From the NCBI GenBank assembly GCA_944372585.1, contig CALVZQ010000004.1, positions 62,001-126,000 of the forward strand: DNA of 64,000 bases, read 5' to 3'. Each line of letters begins with the position of its first letter. Position 1 is the stretch's first letter. The translations under genes and the position numbers were made by a program. Source of the DNA: an uncultured Clostridia bacterium (GTDB lineage: Bacteria; Bacillota; Clostridia; Christensenellales; UBA1242). Positions 42,348 to 50,181 of the stretch are shown one piece after another. Below the pieces are notes generated by a model that was not told the origin of the DNA, did not search any database, and saw only the letters and a program-made list of their open reading frames with translations.

Positions 42348-43868
42348 TTAATTTCTTTTTTGGTAATACACAATCACATTTTCATCTTTTTCAAGTGGGA
42401 ATGCAAGTTCAGGATTTTGAAGCATGATTGTTTCTTCTCTGACTTTGACGCTTTTTGCAAGGTCCCAAGAAGACTGCCCAGCACTTGCAAAAATAAGTTC
42501 AATCGCACAATCTCTCTCAGGATACTCACTTGCCAAGTTGATGTTGGAAATGACCGCCTCAACTTCATCACAATCATAGTTTACATTGATTTTGAGTTTT
42601 GCATCAAAATAGAATTCTCTTCCTTTCTTGACAACGACATCAACATCATAAAGCACAGCAAACACACTTTCAATTTGTGCATTGTCGCAAGTTGCACCTG
42701 ATTTATCCGAAACAACAAAAGGCACTTCAATCACAACACTGTGCAGAGAATTTGTTTCATCATTCAAATAGACAACATTTGTTTTGCTGACTCCTTCAAC
42801 AAAAATTTCTCCATTCTTGATGTAAGAATTTGTGATTGCAAGATTTGAACCACCGACAAACATAATCTTGTCAACTCTTGGTTTGTCATCTTCCAAGGTT
42901 AACGTTCCATCAATTTTGGCCTCAAAATAGTCCCCTTGAAGTTGCTTTGTCATTTCAAAAGATTCAGTTGAAACTTCAAGTTCATTTTCTGTGCTGTAGA
43001 TGTCTTTGATGATGACTTCACTTTTTTCAAGATAAGATGTCACCTTGACTTCGACTGGCACAGTAATTTTGATGTCGACGCCCTTTTCCGCTTCAGAAAC
43101 TTCACATTTAACCGCACTTCTTTTTATGCAAGCAGTTGCTTCACTGACTGCTTCACGATTCACACCTTCAAGTTCAACTTCTTCCTTGAAGTTCTCTGTC
43201 ACATAAGAAGATTCAAACCTGTCTTTTTCTGTCAAATACAAAATTCTTGTGACAACTTCGCCGCTTACAGAAACAAAATTTACTCCGCTTTCTGTTGACT
43301 TGACGGAAACATGACTGTCACACAATAGCACTTTTTTGATTGGTTCTTTGATTGAAACTTCGCTTTCAACAGTAAAAACTTCCTGTGCCTGCCCAACCAA
43401 AGTGTTGACAAGCATTTCATCTTCACGTGTGCACATATTTTCATCGTCGCTTTTGATGTTTTGCACTTCTCTCTCGCATATCAGCACGCCAAATTGACAC
43501 ACCGTGCAGTTGATTTTGATGTTTGAACTTGTCACAGAATCAATGGAATAGTCTTCCACTTCAACTTGGATTCCAACCTTGTCACCCACAGCAATATCCG
43601 AGTCTTCAAACTTTGAAGTGAATGGACATGAAGAATTTATTGTTCCAATTTCTCCATCAACAGTGCAATAAAGCAAGCAAATGTCAAGGCTGCCCGAATA
43701 ATTGACAACGCCATTCAAAATTTCAGCATTTTCTGCTTGTGCAGTGTGACAGACTGACAAAATTTTGTCAATCTCCACATTAGTTTCAATGTTACATTCA
43801 ACATTGAACTGAGATTTTTCGAGTCGTTTTTTCTTTACAACTCTGAACTTGTTTGTTTCAAAAGACAT
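42348..43868 (-). CDS. sipL: SipL-like SPOCS (DUF3794) protein with C-terminal LysM
   Basis: The 506-residue protein has repeated SPOCS/DUF3794 domains, recognisable by the strings GVVNYSGSLDICLLY, VSVSGEVVTRILYLTE and VEGVSKTNVVYLNDE. It ends in a LysM domain (GQSSWDLAKSVKVREETIMLQNP ... ENVIVYYQ). SipL links the spore coat to SpoIVA in Clostridioides through its LysM; a SpoIVA gene lies at 8269-9747. GGAGGGG precedes ATG 43868. Other SPOCS-LysM proteins exist, so SipL is the best but not the only assignment. Confidence 0.87.
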   Translation of the reverse strand: MSFETNKFRVVKKKRLEKSQFNVECNIETNVEIDKILSVCHTAQAENAEILNGVVNYSGSLDICLLYCTVDGEIGTINSSCPFTSKFEDSDIAVGDKVGIQVEVEDYSIDSVTSSNIKINCTVCQFGVLICEREVQNIKSDDENMCTREDEMLVNTLVGQAQEVFTVESEVSIKEPIKKVLLCDSHVSVKSTESGVNFVSVSGEVVTRILYLTEKDRFESSYVTENFKEEVELEGVNREAVSEATACIKRSAVKCEVSEAEKGVDIKITVPVEVKVTSYLEKSEVIIKDIYSTENELEVSTESFEMTKQLQGDYFEAKIDGTLTLEDDKPRVDKIMFVGGSNLAITNSYIKNGEIFVEGVSKTNVVYLNDETNSLHSVVIEVPFVVSDKSGATCDNAQIESVFAVLYDVDVVVKKGREFYFDAKLKINVNYDCDEVEAVISNINLASEYPERDCAIELIFASAGQSSWDLAKSVKVREETIMLQNPELAFPLEKDENVIVYYQKRN

Positions 43869-43979
43869 ATACCCCTCCAAATGAAAAACTAGTATAATAT
43901 ACTTGCAAAATGAACCGCTTAGAACAAAAAATTGAATAAATTTTCTCTTTCATGTCAAAAATCATCAAAAGGAGATTTT

Positions 43980-44216
43980 ATGAGAAAAATTGTTTATGGA
44001 CTTGATGAAATCAAGTTAAAAATATCAGGATTGAAAGGACAAAATGTTCAAATGAGCATAAACAGAGGACGAAAAAAAATTGAGTCAGTCAATGCAACAA
44101 TCAAAGATGTCTACCCAAGCGTGTTCACAATCAAAACCCAAGACGACAAACTTCAAACATTTTCATATTTTGATGTTATGTGTGGAGATATTGTTTTTGA
44201 CAGTGGTAAATCCTAA
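43980..44216 (+). CDS. veg: Veg-family protein
   Basis: A 78-residue protein with the Veg (DUF1021) core: LKGQNVQMSINRGRKKIESVNATIKDVYPSVFTIKT, then LQTFSYFDVMCGDIVF. Veg proteins are small and abundant; in Bacillus Veg stimulates biofilm matrix genes, but its wider role is unclear. AAGGAG precedes the ATG at 43980. It is divergent from the SipL-like gene. Confidence 0.93.
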   Translation: MRKIVYGLDEIKLKISGLKGQNVQMSINRGRKKIESVNATIKDVYPSVFTIKTQDDKLQTFSYFDVMCGDIVFDSGKS

Positions 44217-44225
44217 AACAAAATA

Positions 44226-44254
44226 TTGAAATAACATAATTGATATGTTATAAT
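44226..44254 (+). promoter_or_regulatory. Leaderless-type sigma-A promoter of the P-loop gene
   Basis: TTGAAA (44226-44231), 17 bases, TATAAT (44249-44254), then six bases to the ATG. Confidence 0.78.
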
Positions 44255-44260
44255 ATAAAT

Positions 44261-45049
44261 ATGGATAAAAAAACAGAAATTTTGGAAAAATCAATAATAC
44301 TCAACGGACCCATTGGAAGTGGAAAAAGCCTTTTGTCAAGAATTCTTGCAAGAAAACTTGGCTACCATGTGATTTCAACAGATTCTTTTAGGCACCTTCC
44401 AAGCAAAAAATATTTCCAAAGCAAATCTTTTGAGGATTTAACCGAGCAAGATAAAACTTCCTTGCAACTTAGGCAACACTTGCCAAATCTTCCAAACTAT
44501 CAAGAGCTTGGTTTCAATCCACAAACTAGCGAAATGATAATGCGTCGCTTTGGAGCTGTTGCATGGCATTTCTATCAAAAACAATTTGAAACAAAACTTC
44601 TTTCAGAAATGTTTTCACAACTCCAAACCCCGAGCATAATTGATCTTGGTGGTGGAATGGGAATCTCTTTAGACAGAGATTACAAATATTTAGAGGAAAA
44701 AGCACGCGCTATCAATCCCAACTTGTTTAATGAATGTTTTCCATTGAAAAATTATATCGGTTTTGACAAGATTAAGAAACTTTTGGGACAATTCAAAAAT
44801 GTTATCTATCTCAAACTTCCAAACAATTATTCTGAAAATGTGAAAAAAGCCTCTCAAGACAGATTAAACCCCATTTTTCTCTCAACTGGACAATATCAAG
44901 AAACTGCCACTCAAACAATAAGTGTTCAAAATTTGATTTATCAAAATCAACCCAACTGGGACAAAGCAGAGAAACTTGCAGATGAAATCATTTCAAGCTG
45001 TGGGCTTGAGCAGTGCAAACATATTGAACGAAAAAGACACCTCACTTGA
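44261..45049 (+). CDS. P-loop kinase-like protein (shikimate-kinase-like)
   Basis: A 262-residue protein with Walker A GPIGSGKS (16-23) and a following STDSFRHLP that could hold the substrate-binding Asp/Arg of shikimate-kinase-like enzymes. A GGGMG segment (IIDLGGGMG) and an Arg in a lid-like region (SQDRLNPIF) follow. It is longer than AroK (about 170), so the substrate may differ; assignment to the shikimate kinase superfamily is moderate. The ATG at 44261 has no Shine-Dalgarno and lies six bases after TATAAT. Confidence 0.75.
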   Translation: MDKKTEILEKSIILNGPIGSGKSLLSRILARKLGYHVISTDSFRHLPSKKYFQSKSFEDLTEQDKTSLQLRQHLPNLPNYQELGFNPQTSEMIMRRFGAVAWHFYQKQFETKLLSEMFSQLQTPSIIDLGGGMGISLDRDYKYLEEKARAINPNLFNECFPLKNYIGFDKIKKLLGQFKNVIYLKLPNNYSENVKKASQDRLNPIFLSTGQYQETATQTISVQNLIYQNQPNWDKAEKLADEIISSCGLEQCKHIERKRHLT

Positions 45050-45060
45050 GATGTCTTTTT
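45031..45060. terminator. Terminator of the P-loop gene, also usable by the LRR gene
   Basis: An AAAAAGACACCTCA/TGAGATGTCTTTTT stem with G-U/A-C mismatches near the centre, overlapping the stop codon of the plus-strand gene, with A and T tracts on both sides. Confidence 0.75.
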
Positions 45061-45073
45061 TGAATGTATCCAA

Positions 45074-45751
45074 TCAAACTGTTTGTTTTTCCCACTTATA
45101 AACATAATAGGTTCTAAGTCTCTCTGCATTAGTTTCACCATTTTCAGTCATCTGATATTCATCTGATTGAGCAAATGGAGAGAAATATTTCCAATTTTCA
45201 TAATCTCCAAATGTTACACTTATGAGACCCGCACTGCGAAAAGCTTCAGCTTCAATCAAAGTCACAGACTGAGGAATGTATACCTCATGAAGACTTGAAG
45301 CATTGTAGAATGCTCTTTGCCCAATCGTTGTAACAGTGTCAGCAATGGAAATTGATTCCAAATTGGAACAATTGACAAAGGTATATGCAGGAATTGAAAC
45401 TATTCCACTTGAAATAACAACTGAGGTTATGCCCTCATTGCCATAGAATGCACCCTGATTTTGCTCTGTTGTAGAGTAAATTTGAACGGTGTAAACAACT
45501 CCTTCATGTTCAACATTTCCAGGAATGATCAACTCTCCTGTTGGCATGTTGTCCGCATTTTGTCTTACTGTGACTGTTTTGTCCGTTTCGTTGTAGCCTT
45601 CAAAAAGCAATGTTGTATAAGAATCGGCATCTTTAATTGCATCTTCTGGAGGTGTTGTTTTTTTCAAGCCCAAACCAAGTCCTAAGCCAAGTGCAAGTCC
45701 CACAACAACGACCGCCAAAACGATAGTAAGCACTTTGTATTTTTTACTCAT
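45074..45751 (-). CDS. Membrane-anchored BspA-type leucine-rich repeat protein
   Basis: A 225-residue protein with a basic start, one membrane helix rich in Gly/Leu (about 6-28), and an extracellular region with BspA/LRR_5 repeats (VVISSGIVSIPAYTFVNCSNLESISIADTVTTIGQRAFYNASSLHEVYIPQSVTLIEAEAF). Such repeats mediate surface binding. ATG 45751 follows GAAGAGG. It lies 87 bases downstream of ppdK on the same strand, with no clear terminator between, so partial cotranscription is possible. Confidence 0.85.
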   Translation of the reverse strand: MSKKYKVLTIVLAVVVVGLALGLGLGLGLKKTTPPEDAIKDADSYTTLLFEGYNETDKTVTVRQNADNMPTGELIIPGNVEHEGVVYTVQIYSTTEQNQGAFYGNEGITSVVISSGIVSIPAYTFVNCSNLESISIADTVTTIGQRAFYNASSLHEVYIPQSVTLIEAEAFRSAGLISVTFGDYENWKYFSPFAQSDEYQMTENGETNAERLRTYYVYKWEKQTV

Positions 45752-45838
45752 ATCCTCTTCCAATTATTTATTTATGAAATAAATTTGATTATTTTGCCTA
45801 ATTTCATCCTTGATTGACATTATAAACAAAATTTATTC

Positions 45839-48484
45839 CTACTTAGAAAACAAACTCTTTTTCTTTCTTGGATATTTGATTGCAGCTTGAGCAGCAGCAA
45901 GACGAGCAATTGGAACTCTGTATGGTGAACAAGAAACATAGTTAAGTCCAATTCTGTGGCAGAATTCAATTGATGATGGATCTCCACCATGTTCTCCACA
46001 AATTCCAAGTTTGATGTCTGGTCTTGTGCTTCTTCCAAGTTCAGCAGCGATTCTCACAAGTTTGCCAACACCATTTTGGTCAAGTCTAGCAAATGGATCG
46101 CTTTCAAAAATCTTCTTTTCATAATAAACATCAAGGAATTTTCCAGCGTCGTCACGAGAGAATCCATAAGTCATTTGAGTCAAGTCATTTGTTCCAAATG
46201 AGAAGAATTCAGCATATTTTGCAATTTGGTCAGCAGTGATTGCCGCTCTTGGGATTTCAATCATTGTTCCAACTTTGTATTTCATTTCAACTTTGTTTGC
46301 TTCCAAAATTTTGTCAGCTGTTGATGTCACGATGTCTTTAACATACTTAAATTCGGCACTGTCACAAGTAAGAGGAATCATGATTTCTGGAATAACGTCA
46401 ATCTTGTCTTCTTTCATAACTTCAATTGCAGCTTTGATGACAGCTTCAGTCTGCATTTCTGCAATTTCAGGATATGTCACAGCAAGTCTAAGACCACGGT
46501 GTCCCATCATTGGGTTGAATTCATGAAGAGATTCAACAGTGCTCTTGAGAGCTTCAAATGTCAAGCCCATTTCTTTTGCAAGAGCCTTGATTTCGCTGTC
46601 TTCATGTGGCAAAAATTCATGAAGAGGAGGATCCAAGAAACGAATTGTAACTGGACGTCCTTTCATAGCCTTGAAGATGCCCTTGAAATCTTTTTGTTGC
46701 ATTGGAAGAAGTTTTTTGAGTGCCTTCTTTCTCTCTTCTGTTGTTGTTGAAACAATCATTTCTCTAACAGCAGGAATTCTGTCTGCTTCAAAGAACATAT
46801 GTTCGGTTCTGCAAAGTCCAACACCTTCTGCACCAAAATTGAAAGCAACAGAAGTATCTCTTGGGTTGTCTGCGTTTGTTCTGATCATCAAATCTCTGTG
46901 TTCGTCTGCCCATTGCATAATTGTGGCAAATTCACCAGAAATCTTTGCTTCAACAGTGTCGATTAAACCATCATAGATCTTTCCTGTTGAACCGTCGAAA
47001 GAGATAACATCTCCTTCTTTATATTTCTTTCCGCCGAGAGTGAATGATTTTCCATCATCAGCAAATTTGATTGCTGAACACCCAGCAACACAGCAAGTTC
47101 CCATCCCACGAGCAACAACAGCAGCATGAGAAGTCATACCGCCACGAGCGGTCAAAATTCCTTGAGAGGCAGCCATACCTTCAATATCTTCTGGAGATGT
47201 TTCAAGACGAACAAGAACAACCTTTTCTTTCTTTCCTTGTTCTTTTGCTTTTTCAGCAGTGAAGCAAATCTTACCACTTGCAGCTCCTGGAGATGCAGGA
47301 AGAGCTTCACCAATCACTGTTGCCTTCTTGATTGCCTTTTCATCAAAGGTTGGGTGAAGAAGGGCATCAAGTTGTTTTGGATCAATCATAAGAAGCGCTG
47401 TTTTCTTGTCAATCATACCTTCATTAACAAGGTCAACGGCAATCTTGAGAGCAGCCTTTGCTGTTCTTTTGCCATTTCTGGTTTGAAGCATAAAGAGTTT
47501 GCCTTTTTCAATTGTAAACTCCATATCTTGCATATCTTTATAGTGGTTTTCAAGTTTTTTGCAAATTGCAACAAATTGAGCAAAAACTTCTGGGTTTTGT
47601 TTTTCAAGTTGAGAAATTGGTTGTGGTGTTCTGATACCAGCAACAACGTCTTCGCCTTGAGCATTCATCAAATATTCTCCATAGAGAACATTTTCACCAG
47701 TTGATGGGTTTCTTGTGAAAGCAACACCAGTTCCACTGTCGTCTCCCATGTTTCCAAACACCATTGATTGAACGTTTACAGCAGTTCCCCAGTTGTATGG
47801 AATGTCGTGCATTCTTCTGTAAACATTTGCTCTGTCATTATCCCAAGAACGGAACACAGCCTTAACAGCTTCAATAAGCTGAACTTTTGGTTCTTGAGGG
47901 AACTCTGTCTTTTGAGAGTCTTTGTAGAGTTTCTTGAAGAGTTTAACGATTTCTTTCAAATCGTCAGCAGTAAGGTCTTTGTCAAACTTGACACCTTTCT
48001 TTTCTTTGATTTCGTCCAAAATTCTTTCATATTTAGACTTGTCTTGTTGCATAACAACATCACTAAACATCTGAATGAAACGACGATATGAGTCATAAGC
48101 AAATCTTTCGTTGTTTGTAAGTTTTGCAAGACCTTCAACAACTTCATCATTGAGACCAAGGTTCAAAATTGTGTCCATCATTCCAGGCATTGAAACTCTT
48201 GCTCCAGAACGAACGGAAACAAGAAGAGGATTGCTTGGATCACCAAATTTCTTTCCTGTGATTTTTTCAATTTGTGCAAGTTTTTCTTCAATTTGTGCTT
48301 TGATGGCATCATTGATCATTCTTCCATCTTCATAATATTTTGTGCACGCCTCAGTAGTGATTGTGAAGCCTTGTGGAACTGGCAAGCCAATTTTTGTCAT
48401 TTCAGCAAGGTTTGCACCTTTACCACCAAAAAGTGCTTTGTTCTTTCCATCTGCTTCTTTAAACAAGTAAACATATTTTTTCAT
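45839..48484 (-). CDS. ppdK: Pyruvate, phosphate dikinase
   Basis: The 881-residue enzyme interconverts pyruvate, ATP and phosphate with phosphoenolpyruvate, AMP and pyrophosphate. It is full length with an N-terminal ATP-grasp domain (FGGKGANLAEM, SVRSGARVSMPGMMDTILNLG), the swivelling phosphohistidine domain with GGMTSHAAVVARGMG (catalytic His near 455), and the C-terminal PEP/pyruvate TIM barrel (GLCRTEHMFF, SFGTNDLTQMTYGFSRDD, GICGEHGGDP with the catalytic Cys). AAGGAG lies about nine bases before the ATG. Clostridia often use it in glycolysis or PEP recycling. Confidence 0.98.
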   Translation of the reverse strand: MKKYVYLFKEADGKNKALFGGKGANLAEMTKIGLPVPQGFTITTEACTKYYEDGRMINDAIKAQIEEKLAQIEKITGKKFGDPSNPLLVSVRSGARVSMPGMMDTILNLGLNDEVVEGLAKLTNNERFAYDSYRRFIQMFSDVVMQQDKSKYERILDEIKEKKGVKFDKDLTADDLKEIVKLFKKLYKDSQKTEFPQEPKVQLIEAVKAVFRSWDNDRANVYRRMHDIPYNWGTAVNVQSMVFGNMGDDSGTGVAFTRNPSTGENVLYGEYLMNAQGEDVVAGIRTPQPISQLEKQNPEVFAQFVAICKKLENHYKDMQDMEFTIEKGKLFMLQTRNGKRTAKAALKIAVDLVNEGMIDKKTALLMIDPKQLDALLHPTFDEKAIKKATVIGEALPASPGAASGKICFTAEKAKEQGKKEKVVLVRLETSPEDIEGMAASQGILTARGGMTSHAAVVARGMGTCCVAGCSAIKFADDGKSFTLGGKKYKEGDVISFDGSTGKIYDGLIDTVEAKISGEFATIMQWADEHRDLMIRTNADNPRDTSVAFNFGAEGVGLCRTEHMFFEADRIPAVREMIVSTTTEERKKALKKLLPMQQKDFKGIFKAMKGRPVTIRFLDPPLHEFLPHEDSEIKALAKEMGLTFEALKSTVESLHEFNPMMGHRGLRLAVTYPEIAEMQTEAVIKAAIEVMKEDKIDVIPEIMIPLTCDSAEFKYVKDIVTSTADKILEANKVEMKYKVGTMIEIPRAAITADQIAKYAEFFSFGTNDLTQMTYGFSRDDAGKFLDVYYEKKIFESDPFARLDQNGVGKLVRIAAELGRSTRPDIKLGICGEHGGDPSSIEFCHRIGLNYVSCSPYRVPIARLAAAQAAIKYPRKKKSLFSK

Positions 48485-48519
48485 AAATAAACATCTCCTT
48501 TATTTTCTGTAACGATAAT

Positions 48520-48549
48520 ATTATATCAAAACACACTTATCCTTGGCAA
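48520..48549 (-). promoter_or_regulatory. Sigma-A promoter of ppdK
   Basis: On the minus strand TTGCCA (48544-48549), 18 bases, TATAAT (48520-48525). Confidence 0.75.
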
Positions 48550-48619
48550 ACAATTTCAAAATATTTATGAATAAATTGTGAAAATTTTTCATATTGAGAA
48601 CAACTTTGCCTTCATAAAA

Positions 48620-48646
48620 GAAAAGACTTTCAAAATTGAAAGTCCA
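48620..48646 (-). terminator. Terminator of engB
   Basis: A perfect GACTTTCA/TGAAAGTC stem with a four-base loop and TTTTCTTTT on the minus strand. Confidence 0.85.
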
Positions 48647-48654
48647 TTTCACAC

Positions 48655-49233
48655 TTATATCAAGTTTTCAATATATTCAAGAATTTTTTCTCTTCCGAAA
48701 CCGCTTTCTGAGGAATAACCTTGAACCAATTCTTTCCTGACACCAAGTGTTTTTGCAATCATATTGCAAGCTTGTGGAATTTTGCTCTTTGCAATTTTGT
48801 CAACTTTTGTTGCAACAACCATATAAGGAATTTGATAAACATTCAAAAATTCAATCATCATCTTGTCAAGTTCACTAGGTTCATGCCTGCAATCGACCAA
48901 AACAAAAACGGTTTTCAAACTTTGCGACAATGTCAAATATTTTTCCATAAGCCCCGCCCAGTTTGCAATGTGCTTATGTCCAGTTTTTGCATATCCATAA
49001 CCTGGCAGGTCAACAATTCTGAATTTGTCATTGACAACAAAATAATTGATCATTTTGGTAAGTCCCGGAGTTGAAGATGTTTTGGCAAGATTTTTTTGTC
49101 CGCAAAGAGAATTTATGAGAGAAGATTTTCCCACATTGCTTCTTCCAACAAAGGCAAATTCCACCACCTCATCTTTCAAAATATTCTCTTCTTTCACAAC
49201 ACTTGTGAGATATTTTGCACTGACTATCTTCAT
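48655..49233 (-). CDS. engB: Ribosome-assembly GTPase EngB (YsxC/YihA)
   Basis: A 192-residue small GTPase: G1 GRSNVGKSS (30-38), the SSTPGLTKMIN switch region, G3 DLPGYGYAKTG, VDCRHEPSELD, G4 ATKVDK and G5 SSESGFG. It acts in 50S assembly. The ATG at 49233 has no Shine-Dalgarno; a perfect TATAAT ends six bases upstream. It is monocistronic. Confidence 0.97.
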   Translation of the reverse strand: MKIVSAKYLTSVVKEENILKDEVVEFAFVGRSNVGKSSLINSLCGQKNLAKTSSTPGLTKMINYFVVNDKFRIVDLPGYGYAKTGHKHIANWAGLMEKYLTLSQSLKTVFVLVDCRHEPSELDKMMIEFLNVYQIPYMVVATKVDKIAKSKIPQACNMIAKTLGVRKELVQGYSSESGFGREKILEYIENLI

Positions 49234-49239
49234 GGAGTT

Positions 49240-49267
49240 ATTATAACAAAAAACAAAGAAAATTCAA
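49240..49267 (-). promoter_or_regulatory. Leaderless-type sigma-A promoter of engB
   Basis: On the minus strand TTGAAT (49262-49267), 16 bases, TATAAT (49240-49245), then six bases to the ATG. Confidence 0.75.
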
Positions 49268-49336
49268 AACAAAAACAAAATTCAGCAAAAAGTTATAAAT
49301 ATATCAAAAATATTTAAAAATTTTTAACTATTTCGC

Positions 49337-49365
49337 TTTACTAAAATTTCCAAAATGTATATAAT
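49337..49365 (+). promoter_or_regulatory. Sigma-A promoter of the hemolysin III gene
   Basis: TTTACT (49337-49342), 17 bases, TATAAT (49360-49365). Confidence 0.7.
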
Positions 49366-49374
49366 CAATTTCAA

Positions 49375-49390
49375 GATCATGTGAATGATC
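49375..49390. promoter_or_regulatory. Inverted repeat in the hemolysin III leader
   Basis: GATCAT-gtga-ATGATC, a perfect 6-bp inverted repeat starting ten bases after the -10 box, at the expected transcription start; a possible operator. Confidence 0.4.
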
Positions 49391-49425
49391 ATTTCAAACT
49401 TAAAAAAGGATAGGATAACAACACA

Positions 49426-50091
49426 ATGAAAAAAGAATATGATAAATCACTTCCAAAATACACAAAAGGAGAAGAAATATTCAATGCTGTCACACACATT
49501 GTTGGTGGTGCTTTTGGAATTATTTTCTTGATTGTCGGCGTGATTTATGCCCATTGGCACTGCGATGGAGTCGGAATTTTGAGCATGTACATCTATGGAT
49601 TTTGCATGATAATAGCATACACAATGTCTGCAATTTATCATTTCTTGCGTCCAAACAGAGCCAAGAAGGTTTTTCGCATTTTTGATCATTGCTCAATATT
49701 TCTTTTGATTGCAGGAACCTACACCCCATATTGTCTCATCACACTTGCAGAAGTTCCAGAATGGGGATACTCCATTTTTGCGTTGGTTTGGAGTCTTTCC
49801 ATTCTTGGAATTGTTCTAAATGCAATAAACATGCACAGGTGGAAAGTTCTCAGCATGATTCTTTACATCGCTCTTGGCTGGTGCATTGTGATTGCAATCG
49901 TTCCTCTTTTGCAACATCTTGACATGGCTGGCTTTTGGTGGCTTTTGTCAGGCGGAATTGCATACACTGTTGGAGCTGTTTTCTATGGTTTTGGTTCAAA
50001 AGTGAAATATATCCACAGCATTTGGCATCTGTTTGTCCTTTTTGGAAGCATTTTGCAATTTGTGTCTATTTTGTTTTATGTGATTTTGTAA
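49426..50091 (+). CDS. Hemolysin III / PAQR-family membrane protein
   Basis: A 221-residue protein with seven membrane helices and the HlyIII/PAQR metal-site pattern: EEIFNAVTHIVGG in the first helix, SAIYHFL with the His, IFDHCSIFLLIAGTYTPYC, and the terminal SIWHLFVLFGS His. The family may be zinc-dependent membrane hydrolases; the hemolysin name is historical. AGGATAGGAT precedes the ATG by about 10 bases. Confidence 0.95.
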   Translation: MKKEYDKSLPKYTKGEEIFNAVTHIVGGAFGIIFLIVGVIYAHWHCDGVGILSMYIYGFCMIIAYTMSAIYHFLRPNRAKKVFRIFDHCSIFLLIAGTYTPYCLITLAEVPEWGYSIFALVWSLSILGIVLNAINMHRWKVLSMILYIALGWCIVIAIVPLLQHLDMAGFWWLLSGGIAYTVGAVFYGFGSKVKYIHSIWHLFVLFGSILQFVSILFYVIL

Positions 50092-50092
50092 C

Positions 50093-50147
50093 TCTTCCGA
50101 GTTTATTGAGAAATCTCATATAGTCATTTCGAGTTTGTCGAGTGATC
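50093..50147. repeat. Two degenerate copies of a CGAG-rich intergenic repeat
   Basis: The segments 50093-50116 and 50124-50147 match at 16 of 24 positions around CGAGTTT and end in ATC. They resemble the dispersed TTTCGAG...TCGAG intergenic repeats of many gut Firmicutes, but this is from memory. Confidence 0.35.
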
Positions 50148-50181
50148 AAAAAAAGAAGACTGAAACTCAGTCTCCTTTTTT
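50148..50181. terminator. Bidirectional terminator between the hemolysin III and lipoprotein genes
   Basis: An AGACTGA/TCAGTCT core with a three-base loop, extended by mismatched A/G-T/C arms and flanked by A7 and T6. Confidence 0.7.

Noticed and set aside
47126..47704. A 192-codon plus-strand frame inside ppdK.
   Set aside because: Antisense to a full-length conserved enzyme, with Cys/Phe-rich translation and no start signals.
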